Shown: positions 1 through 6,226 of the stretch, one piece after another
Layout of the letters: each line of letters begins with the position of its first letter
Position numbering within the stretch: position 1 is the stretch's first letter
Assembly (NCBI GenBank): GCA_021802745.1
Contig: JAJZRK010000167.1
Span: forward strand, 1 to 7,175
Source: a bacterium
Lineage (GTDB): Bacteria > Gemmatimonadota > Gemmatimonadetes > Gemmatimonadales > Gemmatimonadaceae
DNA: 7,175 bases
Reading direction: 5' to 3'
Program-made: the position numbers and the translations under genes
The notes under the pieces: model-generated
The model's input: the letters and a program-made list of their open reading frames with translations, nothing else
Told to the model about the DNA's origin: nothing
The model's database searches: none

Positions 1-32
1 GGCGTCCGCTCTCATGTTATTCTGAGACCTCC

Positions 33-1415
33 ATGACCACCCGCTCCCTGGCCTGGCCCACCCGCCCCGAACTGCGCGAGATGCTGGGCATCGCCGCGCC
101 GGTCGTCGCCGTGCAGGTGGGCCTGCAACTGATGGGGCTGGTGGACACGTTGATGGTCGGGCGGATCTCCGCGAACGCGCTCGGGGGCGTGGCGCTCGGC
201 AACTTCTACTTCTTCAACGTCGCCATCTTCGGCATGGGGATGCTGATGGCGCTCGATCCCATCGTCGCGCAGGCGATCGGCGCCGGCGACCTGGTCGGCG
301 CCCGCCGCGGCATTCAGCGCGGGGTGCTGCTCGCCCTGGCGGTGAGCGTCCTCGCGGGCATCGTGTTCATCGCGAGCGGGCCGGCTTTCCGGCTGCTGCG
401 GCAGCCGGCGGAGGTGGTTCCGCTGGCCCGCCGCTACGTGGACATCAGCGTCGTGGGAGTCCCCGCATTCTTCCTGTTCGTGGTGCTGCGGCAATCGCTG
501 CAGGCCATGCTCAGCGTCCGGCCCGTCCTCATCGCGGTGCTGATCGCCAACCTGGTGAATGTTGCGGCGAACTGGGTGCTGATCTTCGGCAATCTGGGGG
601 CGCCGGCCATGGGCATCGCCGGCTCGGCCTGGTCCACCGCGCTGGCGCGCTGGGTCATGCTCGGGATACTGCTGACCGCCGGGTGGCCAGAACTCCGGGC
701 GCACCTCCGCGGCTCCTGGCGGGAGGCCACACCGCTCGGCCCGCTATGGAATACCGTGCGCCTTGGTGCGCCGATCGGATTCCAGTGGTTCTTCGAGGCC
801 GGGGCGTTCGCGCTGGCGACGCTGATGTTCGGGTGGCTCGGCACAGTGCCGCTCGCCGGGCACGAAGTGGCGCTCAGCCTCGCGTCACTGACGTTCATGG
901 TCCCCGTGGGTTTTTCCGTCGCCGCGGCGGCACTCGTCGGGCAGTCGGTGGGCAGGGGCGACATGCCGTCCGCGCGGCGGCACGCCGCGGGCGCCTGGGT
1001 GCTCGGCGTGGGCTTCATGGCGTTCAGTGGCCTGATGATGCTGCTCTTCCCGACGCCGATCGCCCGCTGGTTCACCAACGATCCTGCCGTGGTTTCCGTG
1101 GCGGCCGGCCTCATTGCGATCGCCGGGGTCTTTCAGGTGTTCGACGGGACGCAGGCGGTGGCGAGCGGCCTCGCCCGAGGAACCGGCGACACGAAGGTGC
1201 CGATGTTCCTCCACCTGTTCGGCTTCTGGGCCCTGGGAATACCACTGGCCGCTGTGCTCGGATTCCGCACACGCCTTGGCGGTGCCGGCATCTGGTGGGG
1301 GCTGACGCTCGGACTCGTCGTCGCGGCCCTGCTGCAGGCCTGGCGCGTGCAACGCCGCCTGCGGCAGGACATCGCCCGCGTCGTGGTGGAGACGCCGCCG
1401 GGCGTCGCGCGCTAA
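33..1415 (+). CDS. MATE-family efflux transporter (NorM/DinF-like)
   Basis: This is a 460-residue inner-membrane protein, the usual size for the MATE (multidrug and toxic compound extrusion) family. The family exports cationic drugs or metabolites in exchange for Na+ or H+. The N-terminal stretch, with APVVAVQVGLQLMGLVDTLM followed by a segment ending in DPIVAQAIGAGD, is typical of MATE helices 1-2. About twelve hydrophobic segments follow in two similar halves. The second half begins near residue 240 (GAPIGFQWFFEAGAFALATL) and repeats the pattern with ALVGQSVGRGD near residue 305. The ATG at 33 is preceded by a GAGA at 24-27, a modest ribosome binding site. The protein ends in a basic tail. 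Its stop lies 7 bp from the stop of the convergent ptsN-like gene, leaving no room for a separate terminator. The family call is firm. The substrate and the coupling ion cannot be read from the sequence. Confidence 0.93.
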   Translation: MTTRSLAWPTRPELREMLGIAAPVVAVQVGLQLMGLVDTLMVGRISANALGGVALGNFYFFNVAIFGMGMLMALDPIVAQAIGAGDLVGARRGIQRGVLLALAVSVLAGIVFIASGPAFRLLRQPAEVVPLARRYVDISVVGVPAFFLFVVLRQSLQAMLSVRPVLIAVLIANLVNVAANWVLIFGNLGAPAMGIAGSAWSTALARWVMLGILLTAGWPELRAHLRGSWREATPLGPLWNTVRLGAPIGFQWFFEAGAFALATLMFGWLGTVPLAGHEVALSLASLTFMVPVGFSVAAAALVGQSVGRGDMPSARRHAAGAWVLGVGFMAFSGLMMLLFPTPIARWFTNDPAVVSVAAGLIAIAGVFQVFDGTQAVASGLARGTGDTKVPMFLHLFGFWALGIPLAAVLGFRTRLGGAGIWWGLTLGLVVAALLQAWRVQRRLRQDIARVVVETPPGVAR

Positions 1416-1422
1416 GTGCCGG

Positions 1423-1875
1423 CTAGATCCCCTTCTCGTCGAGCAGCTTCATGAACTGCGCCGGCTCGCTGAGCGACAGCAGCCGGTCGGGCAGGTCGGG
1501 CTCCTTGGAGAACTGCGCGATCTTCCCGAGCACCGGGAGGTACTGGTTGGAGACTTCCAGCGGCGGTGCGACGATCAGGAAGAAGAAGTGCACCGGCTGT
1601 CCGTCCATCGCCTTGAAATCAATGCCTTCCTTCTTGCGGCCGAAGGCGACGCGCAGCTTGCTGACGACCAACGAGCGGCAGTGCGGGATGGCGATGCCCC
1701 GGCCGATGCCGGTGGACCCCAGGTTTTCGCGGCGCTTCAGCATCTTGAAGAGCATCTGCTCGTTCTTTTCATCGAGCGCGAGCAGGCCGATGAGCTCCTT
1801 CAGGACGTCATCCTTCGTGGTACCGGCCAGGTTGAGCTGAACGGCATCTTCGGAAAAGAATTCACGCAGTTCCAT
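1423..1875 (-). CDS. ptsN: PTS EIIA-type protein, PtsN (EIIA-Ntr)-like
   Basis: This is a 150-residue single-domain PTS EIIA (mannitol/fructose/Ntr class) protein. Family members are phosphorylated on a histidine by the NPr/HPr phosphorelay, and PtsN regulates processes such as potassium and nitrogen homeostasis instead of moving sugar. The signature LGSTGIGRGIAIPH is present, with the phospho-acceptor His at residue 65. LKELIGLLA and FFFLIVAPP, typical of the fold, are also seen. No EIIB or EIIC domain is fused or adjacent, which favours the regulatory PtsN type. I chose the ATG at 1875 because the protein then starts MELREFFSEDAVQL, in register with the family, and because the best promoter (1916-1944) would start transcription downstream of the longer alternative start. 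The residue after the active His is Cys, where Gly is common in the E. coli type. No rpoN or hpf neighbour is visible, so the Ntr assignment rests on the domain alone. Confidence 0.85.
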   Translation of the reverse strand: MELREFFSEDAVQLNLAGTTKDDVLKELIGLLALDEKNEQMLFKMLKRRENLGSTGIGRGIAIPHCRSLVVSKLRVAFGRKKEGIDFKAMDGQPVHFFFLIVAPPLEVSNQYLPVLGKIAQFSKEPDLPDRLLSLSEPAQFMKLLDEKGI

Positions 1876-1915
1876 GCAGGGCCCCGGAAGCGCAAGAATA
1901 GTCGTTGATGCGCCG

Positions 1916-1944
1916 AAGCTAACGTCCGGTACAAGTGAAGTCAA
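1916..1944 (-). promoter_or_regulatory. Candidate sigma70-type promoter for the ptsN-like gene
   Basis: Read on the minus strand, TTGACT (1944-1939) is followed after 17 bp by TAGCTT (1921-1916). The -35 box matches the consensus at 5 of 6 bases. The -10 box matches only 3 of 6, but these are the three most conserved positions (first T, second A, last T). Transcription would start near 1909 and give a leader of about 34 nt before the ATG at 1875. The plus-strand promoter for dus must lie in the same 114-bp divergent gap. The best pair I see there is TTGATG (1905-1910) with TACAAG (1930-1935) at a long 19-bp spacing, which is weak. Confidence 0.4.
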
Positions 1945-1977
1945 ATCGTGTCATTGCACGGACTTGGGCTTCCAATT

Positions 1978-1980
1978 AGG
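1978..1980 (+). promoter_or_regulatory. Ribosome binding site that supports the dus start
   Basis: TTAGG, with its AGG core at 1978-1980, lies 9 nt before the ATG at 1990. It supports that ATG over the in-frame GTG at 1948, which would add 14 residues (MSLHGLGLPIRLIR) that do not look like Dus sequence. Confidence 0.45.
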
Positions 1981-1989
1981 TTGATCAGA

Positions 1990-3075
1990 ATGCCCCGTTT
2001 TCCCTTTCAGGTTTCTTCGGACGTCCCTGTCTTCCTCGCGCCGATGGCCGGGGTGTCGGAATCGCCGTTCCGGCGCCTCTGCCGCCGCTTTGGCGCGGAC
2101 GTCGTCGTCACGGAGTTCCTGTCGGCCGAGGGAATTCGCCGGGAGAATCAAGCGACGCTGGGGAAGCTGCGGTTCGGCCCCGACGAGCGCCCCATCGGCG
2201 TGCAGATTTTCGGGGCCGAGCCGGCCGCCATGGGCGAGGCGGCGCGGCTCGTGACCGACCTGTTCGAGCCGGACTACATTGACATCAACTTCGGTTGTCC
2301 GGTGAAGAAGGTGGTGCGCCGCAACGGCGGCTCCGGCTGCCTGCGCGACCTCGACCTCGTGCAGGCGGTCATCCGCGCCGTCGCGCAGGGCACGCACCTC
2401 CCCGTGACCGTGAAGATCCGGAGCGGATGGAACGAGGACATGCGCGACCCGGTGGGCATTGCGTTGCGCTGCCAGGACGCCGGGGCGCGCATGCTGGCGC
2501 TGCACGCGCGGTCGCGCACGCAGATGTACACCGGTTCGGCCAACTGGGACGAGATCGCCCGCGTGGTCGAGGCGCTCGAGATTCCCGTGCTCGGCAACGG
2601 CGACATCAAGACGTCGGCCGACGCGCTGCGCATGTGGCAGCAGACGCACTGCGCCGGCGTGATGATCGGGCGCGGCGCGTTCGGCCAGCCCTGGATCTTC
2701 CGTGAGGCGCGCGCCCTCATTGACGGTACGCCCGTGCCGGCGGCGCCCGACGTCGCCGGCCGGTTCGAGGCGGCGCTGGAGCACGCGCGCATGGTGCAGG
2801 AGTACGAGCACGATCCGGTGGGGGCGGCGATCGAGTTTCGCAAGCACCTCGGTTGGTACGTGCGCGGGCTCCACAACTCGGCGGCGCTGCGCAAGCAGCT
2901 GCACGCGGTGCAGTCGTTCGGCGAGGTGGAGGGAATCTTCCGCGATTATCTCGCCAACGACTGGCCTCAGCACGAGGCGACGCTCGTCGAGCGTGGCCCG
3001 GACGCGAGCCTGGACCACGGGGTCGGTGCGATGCCGCCGCCGCTGCCGGAGACGATCGTGGAGCCCGCCGCATGA
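1990..3075 (+). CDS. dusB: tRNA-dihydrouridine synthase, DusB type
   Basis: This is a 361-residue FMN-dependent enzyme that reduces uridine to dihydrouridine in the D-loop of tRNA using NAD(P)H. The family landmarks appear in order: FLAPMAGVSESPFRRLCRRFGA near the N-terminus (FMN-binding start of the TIM barrel); DINFGCPVKKVVRRNGG, with the predicted catalytic Cys at residue 103; VTVKIRSGW; LALHARSRTQMYTGSANW; VLGNGDI; and the phosphate-binding MIGRGAFGQPWIF. GCPVKKVV is characteristic of the DusB branch. The C-terminal helical tRNA-binding domain (from about residue 255, including FRKHLGWYVRGL) is present, followed by a proline-rich tail of about 25 residues. The stop overlaps the larB start as ATGA, so the two are probably translationally coupled. 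The family call is firm. DusB versus a lineage-specific Dus subfamily is likely but not proven, and the target uridine is unknown. Confidence 0.94.
   Translation: MPRFPFQVSSDVPVFLAPMAGVSESPFRRLCRRFGADVVVTEFLSAEGIRRENQATLGKLRFGPDERPIGVQIFGAEPAAMGEAARLVTDLFEPDYIDINFGCPVKKVVRRNGGSGCLRDLDLVQAVIRAVAQGTHLPVTVKIRSGWNEDMRDPVGIALRCQDAGARMLALHARSRTQMYTGSANWDEIARVVEALEIPVLGNGDIKTSADALRMWQQTHCAGVMIGRGAFGQPWIFREARALIDGTPVPAAPDVAGRFEAALEHARMVQEYEHDPVGAAIEFRKHLGWYVRGLHNSAALRKQLHAVQSFGEVEGIFRDYLANDWPQHEATLVERGPDASLDHGVGAMPPPLPETIVEPAA
3060..3063 (+). promoter_or_regulatory. Ribosome binding site of larB, inside the end of dusB
   Basis: GGAG at 3060-3063 lies 8 nt before the ATG at 3072 (11 nt before the second ATG at 3075). 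This is a good Shine-Dalgarno match within the last dusB codons, and it fixes the larB start at the overlapping ATGATG. Confidence 0.6.
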
Positions 3076-3827
3076 TGCGCGATCGCCTGCGCACGCTGCT
3101 AGACGACGTGGCCAGCGGCCGCCGATCAGTGGATGACGCGCTCGCCCAGCTCGATGCGGCTCCCGTTGAAGACCTGTCGTTCGCGCAGATTGACCACCAT
3201 CGCGCGCTGCGGCAAGGCTATCCCGAGGTCATCTTCGGCGAAGGGAAGAGCGCGGAGCAGGCGCTGCAGATCTGCGCGCGAATCGCCGCGCACGGTGACG
3301 GATTCCTGGTCACGCGCGCCGACGACGCCCTGCGCACCGCCCTGGCCGCCGCCTACCCGGCGGCGGACGTGGACGCCCTCGGCCGCACGGTGCTGCTGCG
3401 CCGTGACGACGCGGCGGTTCCGGTGGAGGACGGCGCGCTGGTCGTGACGGCAGGAACCGGGGATCTTCCCGTGGCGCAGGAGTGCATCGCATCGCTTCGG
3501 GCGTTCGGGCACGCGGCGCAACGCGTGGCCGATGTGGGGGTGGCCGGCATCCATCGCGTGCTCGCCCAGCAGGACGCGCTGCGCGCGGCGCGGGTGGTCA
3601 TCGTCGTGGCGGGCATGGATGGCGCCCTGCCTTCCGTGGTGGGCGGGATGGTACGGGCGCCGGTGATTGCCGTGCCGACGAGCGTCGGGTACGGGGCGAG
3701 CTTCCACGGGCTCGCGGCCCTGCTGACCATGCTCAACTCATGCGCGGCGGGCGTCGTGGTCTGCAACATTGACAACGGGTTCGGGGCGGCAGTGGCCGCG
3801 GCGCGCATTCTCGAACTGGGCGCGTAG
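3072..3827 (+). CDS. larB: Nickel-pincer cofactor biosynthesis protein LarB
   Basis: This is a 251-residue protein matching LarB in length and motifs. LarB carboxylates and hydrolyses nicotinic acid adenine dinucleotide to pyridinium-3,5-biscarboxylic acid mononucleotide, the first step toward the nickel-pincer nucleotide of lactate racemase (LarA) and relatives. The N-terminal region holds the conserved RQGYPEVIFGEGKSAEQ (from about residue 47). The C-terminal half is a PurE/AIR-carboxylase-like domain with VTAGTGDLPVAQE, VVAGMDGALPSVVGG, PVIAVPTSVGYGASFHGLAALL and LNSCAAG. The Cys of the last motif, residue 224, corresponds to the active-site Cys that forms a covalent adduct in the Lactobacillus enzyme. 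A GGAG precedes the ATG at 3072, which overlaps the dusB stop. No larC, larE or larA lies in the window, so the rest of the pathway must be elsewhere or absent. The downstream GGDEF gene starts 3 bp after the stop, in the same frame. Confidence 0.93.
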   Translation: MMRDRLRTLLDDVASGRRSVDDALAQLDAAPVEDLSFAQIDHHRALRQGYPEVIFGEGKSAEQALQICARIAAHGDGFLVTRADDALRTALAAAYPAADVDALGRTVLLRRDDAAVPVEDGALVVTAGTGDLPVAQECIASLRAFGHAAQRVADVGVAGIHRVLAQQDALRAARVVIVVAGMDGALPSVVGGMVRAPVIAVPTSVGYGASFHGLAALLTMLNSCAAGVVVCNIDNGFGAAVAAARILELGA

Positions 3828-3830
3828 GGC

Positions 3831-5450
3831 GTGGGCACCGCACTCGCCCTGCTCGCCGTCGGCACCGTGCTGGGGCTCGTGGCCGGCCGCTGGCTTGGCG
3901 CGCGGCGGCCGGCCGCCACGCCCCCGTCGCCGCGCATGGCGGCGCCTCCTCGCCCGACACTGAACCCGCTGCAGGTACTGCGGGGCGAGGATCTGGCGGT
4001 GCTCGCCGAGCGTGACGCGCGTGAACTCGCGGCCGAGTTGCGGCCGTACCTCGAGGATGTCGCGCGCCAGCACGGCGCCTCCGAAGTGACGCTCTGGCGC
4101 CACACGAACCTGGACGCCCCGGCGCTCGAGATCGTGGCGTGGACGGGGGCGGGGGAGCCGCCGGCGGGATCGGCGTGGGGCACCGCGCCGGAGCGTGCGC
4201 TCGTCACCTGGTCGGCCGCGGAGCAGATGGTCGGCTTCGAGCGGCGCGACGGCGCGCCACGCATTGCCATCTGCCCGGTGCGGTTCGCGTCCGGCGAACC
4301 AACCGGGGCCATCGTACTCGCCGCCGCCGAGAGCTTTGCAACGGAGCGTGATGCGCTGCGCGACTGGCTGCCGCGGCACGCCGCACAAGTCGGGCGGCTG
4401 GCCAGCCTGTTCTCCACGCGCAACGAGGTGGCACGACAGAGCCGGTTCACGCGCGCGCTGCTGCGCATTGCGCGCGACTTGCAGCGCACCCACGAACCCG
4501 AGGCGCTCGAGCGCGAGCTCTGCGGCTACGCGGTGGAGGTGACGGGCGCCGAGTTCGCGGTGCTGCTGCGCTGGGATGCTGCGGCGCGCGCCGGGCACGT
4601 GGCTGCGTCCAGCGAGCGAGCCCCGGAGGCGCTGCGCACCGGATCGGTCACGGTAGGATCGGTGGCCGGGGCGACGTGCGTCGAGGGGACGGCGTCGTTC
4701 TGGGAAGACGCCCGCTTCCTCGCGGAGCGCGGCGGGCTCCTGAGTGATGACGATGCCGGGGTCGTGGCCGGTTCGATCGCCGTGCTGCCGATGATGCGCG
4801 GCTCCGACGCCATCGGGGCGCTCGTGGTGGGCTCCTCGGTGCCGGGCGTGCTGCGGGCCCTCGAGATCCGCAACGGCAGCGTCCTGTCCGCCCTCGCGGT
4901 GAACGCGCTCGAGGCCGCCTGGGAGCTGGCGGACGCGAGCCGCCGGTCACGCACCGATGCGCTGACCGGGCTCTGGAACCGGCGGCATTTCGACGAGCAG
5001 CTCGAGCGCGTGCTCGCCGAGACCGACCGGTTTGGGGGATCGTGCGCCCTCGTGATCTGCGACATTGACTTCTTCAAGAAGGTCAACGACACGCACGGCC
5101 ATGACACGGGCGACGCGGTGCTGCGGCAGGTGGCGGCCGTGCTGCACGACGGCGTGCGCACGGTGGACGTGTGCGCGCGGATCGGCGGCGAGGAGATGGC
5201 GCTGATCCTGCCGCAGACGTCACCCGGCGGCGCGCTGGAACTGGCCGAGCGGCTGCGTCAGCGCGTCGAGGCGGACACGGTGCTCCACGCGGGCGTGACG
5301 GTGCGCGTGACGGTCAGCATGGGCGTGGCGGTGTATCGCGCGGGCGGCGAAGGCAAGGGAACGATCTTCAAGCGCGCGGACCAGAATCTGTACACGGCGA
5401 AGCGACAGGGGCGGAATCGGGTGATCGCGGCGGCGATGCGGGAGACGTAG
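3831..5450 (+). CDS. Membrane-anchored GAF-GAF-GGDEF diguanylate cyclase
   Basis: This 539-residue protein probably makes cyclic di-GMP from two GTP. One hydrophobic helix (residues 1-23) is followed by basic, proline-rich sequence, so it is likely anchored with the rest in the cytoplasm. Residues about 55-190 and 205-365 look like two GAF-type sensor domains; the second (FTRALLRIARDLQRTHEPEALERELCGYAVEVTGAEFAVLLRW) is the clearer. The GGDEF domain (about 370-535) has DALTGLWNRRHF, ICDIDFFKKVNDTHGHDTGD, the signature GGEEM at 452-456 and VSMGVAVY. RTVD at 443-446 sits exactly five residues before it, a canonical product-inhibition I-site. The last signature residue is Met, not Phe, while the catalytic Glu pair is kept, so activity is likely. 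The GTG start at 3831 has only a weak ribosome binding site, so translation probably depends on coupling to larB. The next in-frame ATG (3936) would remove the helix. The sensed signal is unknown. Confidence 0.9.
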   Translation: MGTALALLAVGTVLGLVAGRWLGARRPAATPPSPRMAAPPRPTLNPLQVLRGEDLAVLAERDARELAAELRPYLEDVARQHGASEVTLWRHTNLDAPALEIVAWTGAGEPPAGSAWGTAPERALVTWSAAEQMVGFERRDGAPRIAICPVRFASGEPTGAIVLAAAESFATERDALRDWLPRHAAQVGRLASLFSTRNEVARQSRFTRALLRIARDLQRTHEPEALERELCGYAVEVTGAEFAVLLRWDAAARAGHVAASSERAPEALRTGSVTVGSVAGATCVEGTASFWEDARFLAERGGLLSDDDAGVVAGSIAVLPMMRGSDAIGALVVGSSVPGVLRALEIRNGSVLSALAVNALEAAWELADASRRSRTDALTGLWNRRHFDEQLERVLAETDRFGGSCALVICDIDFFKKVNDTHGHDTGDAVLRQVAAVLHDGVRTVDVCARIGGEEMALILPQTSPGGALELAERLRQRVEADTVLHAGVTVRVTVSMGVAVYRAGGEGKGTIFKRADQNLYTAKRQGRNRVIAAAMRET

Positions 5451-5456
5451 GATCTG

Positions 5457-5570
5457 GAATCCGGAACGGGATTGAAGAAGCCGAGTTCGGACGGCGACTT
5501 ACGATGGACGTCAAGTCGATAATCGGGTTCCTAAGTCGTTATCCTGCATCCGAATCCGGATTCTCAATCC
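5457..5570. repeat. Small direct and inverted repeats upstream of ssrA
   Basis: GAATCCGGA occurs at 5457-5465 and again at 5552-5560, where it is part of the 12-bp perfect palindrome GAATCCGGATTC (5552-5563). GGATTGAAGAA (5469-5479) is almost the reverse complement of TTCTCAATCC (5561-5570). AAGTCG followed by a short AT-rich run also occurs twice (from about 5512 and 5533). The block lies in the 158-bp gap between the GGDEF gene and ssrA. It could be a folded 3' untranslated region or a decayed dispersed repeat. No U-run marks it as a standard terminator. Confidence 0.35.
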
Positions 5571-5596
5571 TCAGTCGGCAGGAATGCCGCTATATT
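5568..5596 (+). promoter_or_regulatory. Candidate promoter of ssrA
   Basis: TATATT at 5591-5596 is a good -10 box (5 of 6 matches) in an otherwise GC-rich region. With 17-bp spacing the -35 position would be TCCTCA (5568-5573), a poor match. Transcription would start near 5603, about six bases before the mature tmRNA 5' end, which is consistent with trimming by RNase P. Confidence 0.5.
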
Positions 5597-5608
5597 AAGA
5601 GGTTAGCT

Positions 5609-5968
5609 GGGGGCGACCTGGTTTCGATTGTGTAGGTGGCTCTGTGGCTGCGTGCCGAGGTCCTCGGGTTCCTCGTAAAACCGCCTGGGAAACGTTAACT
5701 GCGAACAACAACTTCGCTCTTGCTGCGTAAAGCTTAGGCTTTACCCCAGCAGTGCCTGGTGGGAAGCCCTCCCGGGGCGGCTCGTCAGGTATCGCAAATC
5801 CGGGATAGCGGCGCCGTACGTCCTCGACGGCCTCGCGAAACTCTAGAGGGCTCATCCGTCGGTCGGGCGCTCACCACCCAGCCGCCGGAAACATCAATCG
5901 GTGAGCTACGCACGTAGACGCTGTGGATGATCCTGTGCAAGACGAGGGTTCGACTCCCTCCGCCTCCA
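5609..5968 (+). ncRNA. ssrA: Transfer-messenger RNA (tmRNA)
   Basis: This 360-nt RNA rescues stalled ribosomes with SmpB and tags the unfinished protein for proteolysis. The 5' strand GGGGGCG (5609-5615) pairs with the 3' strand CGCCTCC (5961-5967) as a seven-pair acceptor stem with one G-U pair, and A5968 is the discriminator base. The next bases, ACCTGGTTTCGATTG, match the tmRNA 5' consensus. The T-arm is perfect: GAGGG (5944-5948), loop TTCGACT, CCCTC (5956-5960). The tag frame is at 5701-5730, with A at -4 from the resume codon as in E. coli. The stop codon lies in a hairpin (TAAAGC-TTAG-GCTTTA, 5728-5743) extended by GCTG/CAGC (5722-5725/5747-5750), as in helix 5 of known tmRNAs. Length is normal (E. 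coli 363 nt) and the molecule is in one piece, not permuted. The terminal CCA is not encoded (CCT follows the discriminator base), so it must be added after transcription. Confidence 0.96.
5701..5730 (+). other. tmRNA tag-peptide reading frame
   Basis: The resume codon GCG at 5701 opens nine sense codons and a TAA stop, reading ANNNFALAA. The ALAA end is the usual degron recognised by ClpXP-type proteases, and the AN start is also typical. With the alanine carried by tmRNA itself, the added tag would be ten residues. Three consecutive Asn codons (AAC) form the middle. Confidence 0.92.
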
Positions 5969-5986
5969 CCTGTGGCAGGTACGATG

Positions 5987-6022
5987 ACGAAACAGCGACG
6001 CCGATCGGCGTCGCTGTTTCGT
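5987..6022 (+). terminator. Likely intrinsic terminator of ssrA (36-bp perfect palindrome)
   Basis: The 36-bp sequence is a perfect palindrome centred between 6004 and 6005, beginning ACGAAACAGCGACGCC and ending with its exact reverse complement. As RNA it forms a GC-rich stem of about 16 pairs with a GATC loop. The 3' arm is T-rich (GTTTCGTTTCT), in place of a clean U-tract. It starts 18 nt after the tmRNA discriminator base, where an ssrA terminator is expected. Its symmetry would also let it act on the opposite strand. Confidence 0.75.
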
Positions 6023-6226
6023 TTCTCCGGGGCGATCCGGCGCCTCGGTGGACGGCGGGCCGCCGCGGCGGCGGCGCACAGCGTTTGCGGTGCATCTCCG
6101 CCGTGCGCATGTTTTTCGCCGACCGTTGCGCCGCCGGATTCGCCGTCAGTACGCTGTCAATTTCGTGAGTGGTGTCACCGTCCGGGCCGCCGTGCAGTAC
6201 GCCGCCCATTTGGCCGTCACGTGAGC

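Noticed and set aside
12..1114. Minus-strand frames (230 and 226 residues) opposite the MATE gene
   Set aside because: Composition is low-complexity, no hydrophobic core or motif is visible, and the plus strand encodes a full-length transporter.
1876..1944. A 23-residue N-terminal extension of the PtsN-like protein
   Set aside because: It needs a TTG start that overlaps the -35 box of the best promoter, and family similarity begins at MELREFF.
1951..3018. Minus-strand 355-residue frame opposite dusB
   Set aside because: It is Arg/His/Glu-rich with no recognisable domain, the usual complement of a GC-rich gene whose plus strand is a clear Dus enzyme.
2853..3071. A 73-residue upstream extension of LarB
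   Set aside because: It lies wholly inside dusB in another frame. The ATG at 3072 has a good ribosome binding site and gives the normal LarB length.
3353..4598. Long minus-strand frames (378 and 286 residues) opposite larB and the GGDEF gene
   Set aside because: They have biased Arg/Ala/Ser or Arg/His composition and no motifs, and they overlap each other and two well-supported genes.
5944..5968. A tRNA gene suggested by a perfect T-arm and acceptor end
   Set aside because: There is no anticodon arm nearby. The matching acceptor 5' strand is about 340 bp upstream, with a tag frame between, so it belongs to tmRNA.
6059..6072. GC-only palindrome GCCGCCGCGGCGGC
   Set aside because: In such GC-rich sequence this can arise by chance from GCC/GGC runs. 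It has no U-tract and no gene end nearby.
5871..6209. Minus-strand 112-residue frame containing EGVEPSS
   Set aside because: It is antisense to the tmRNA 3' end. The VEPSS-like text is the well-known artefact of translating the complement of a T-arm and acceptor end.
5927..6226. A 100-residue N-terminal extension of the deaminase
   Set aside because: It would start inside the tmRNA and run through its terminator. The residues are low-complexity and unlike the family, which begins at MNRKTLKDEVF.
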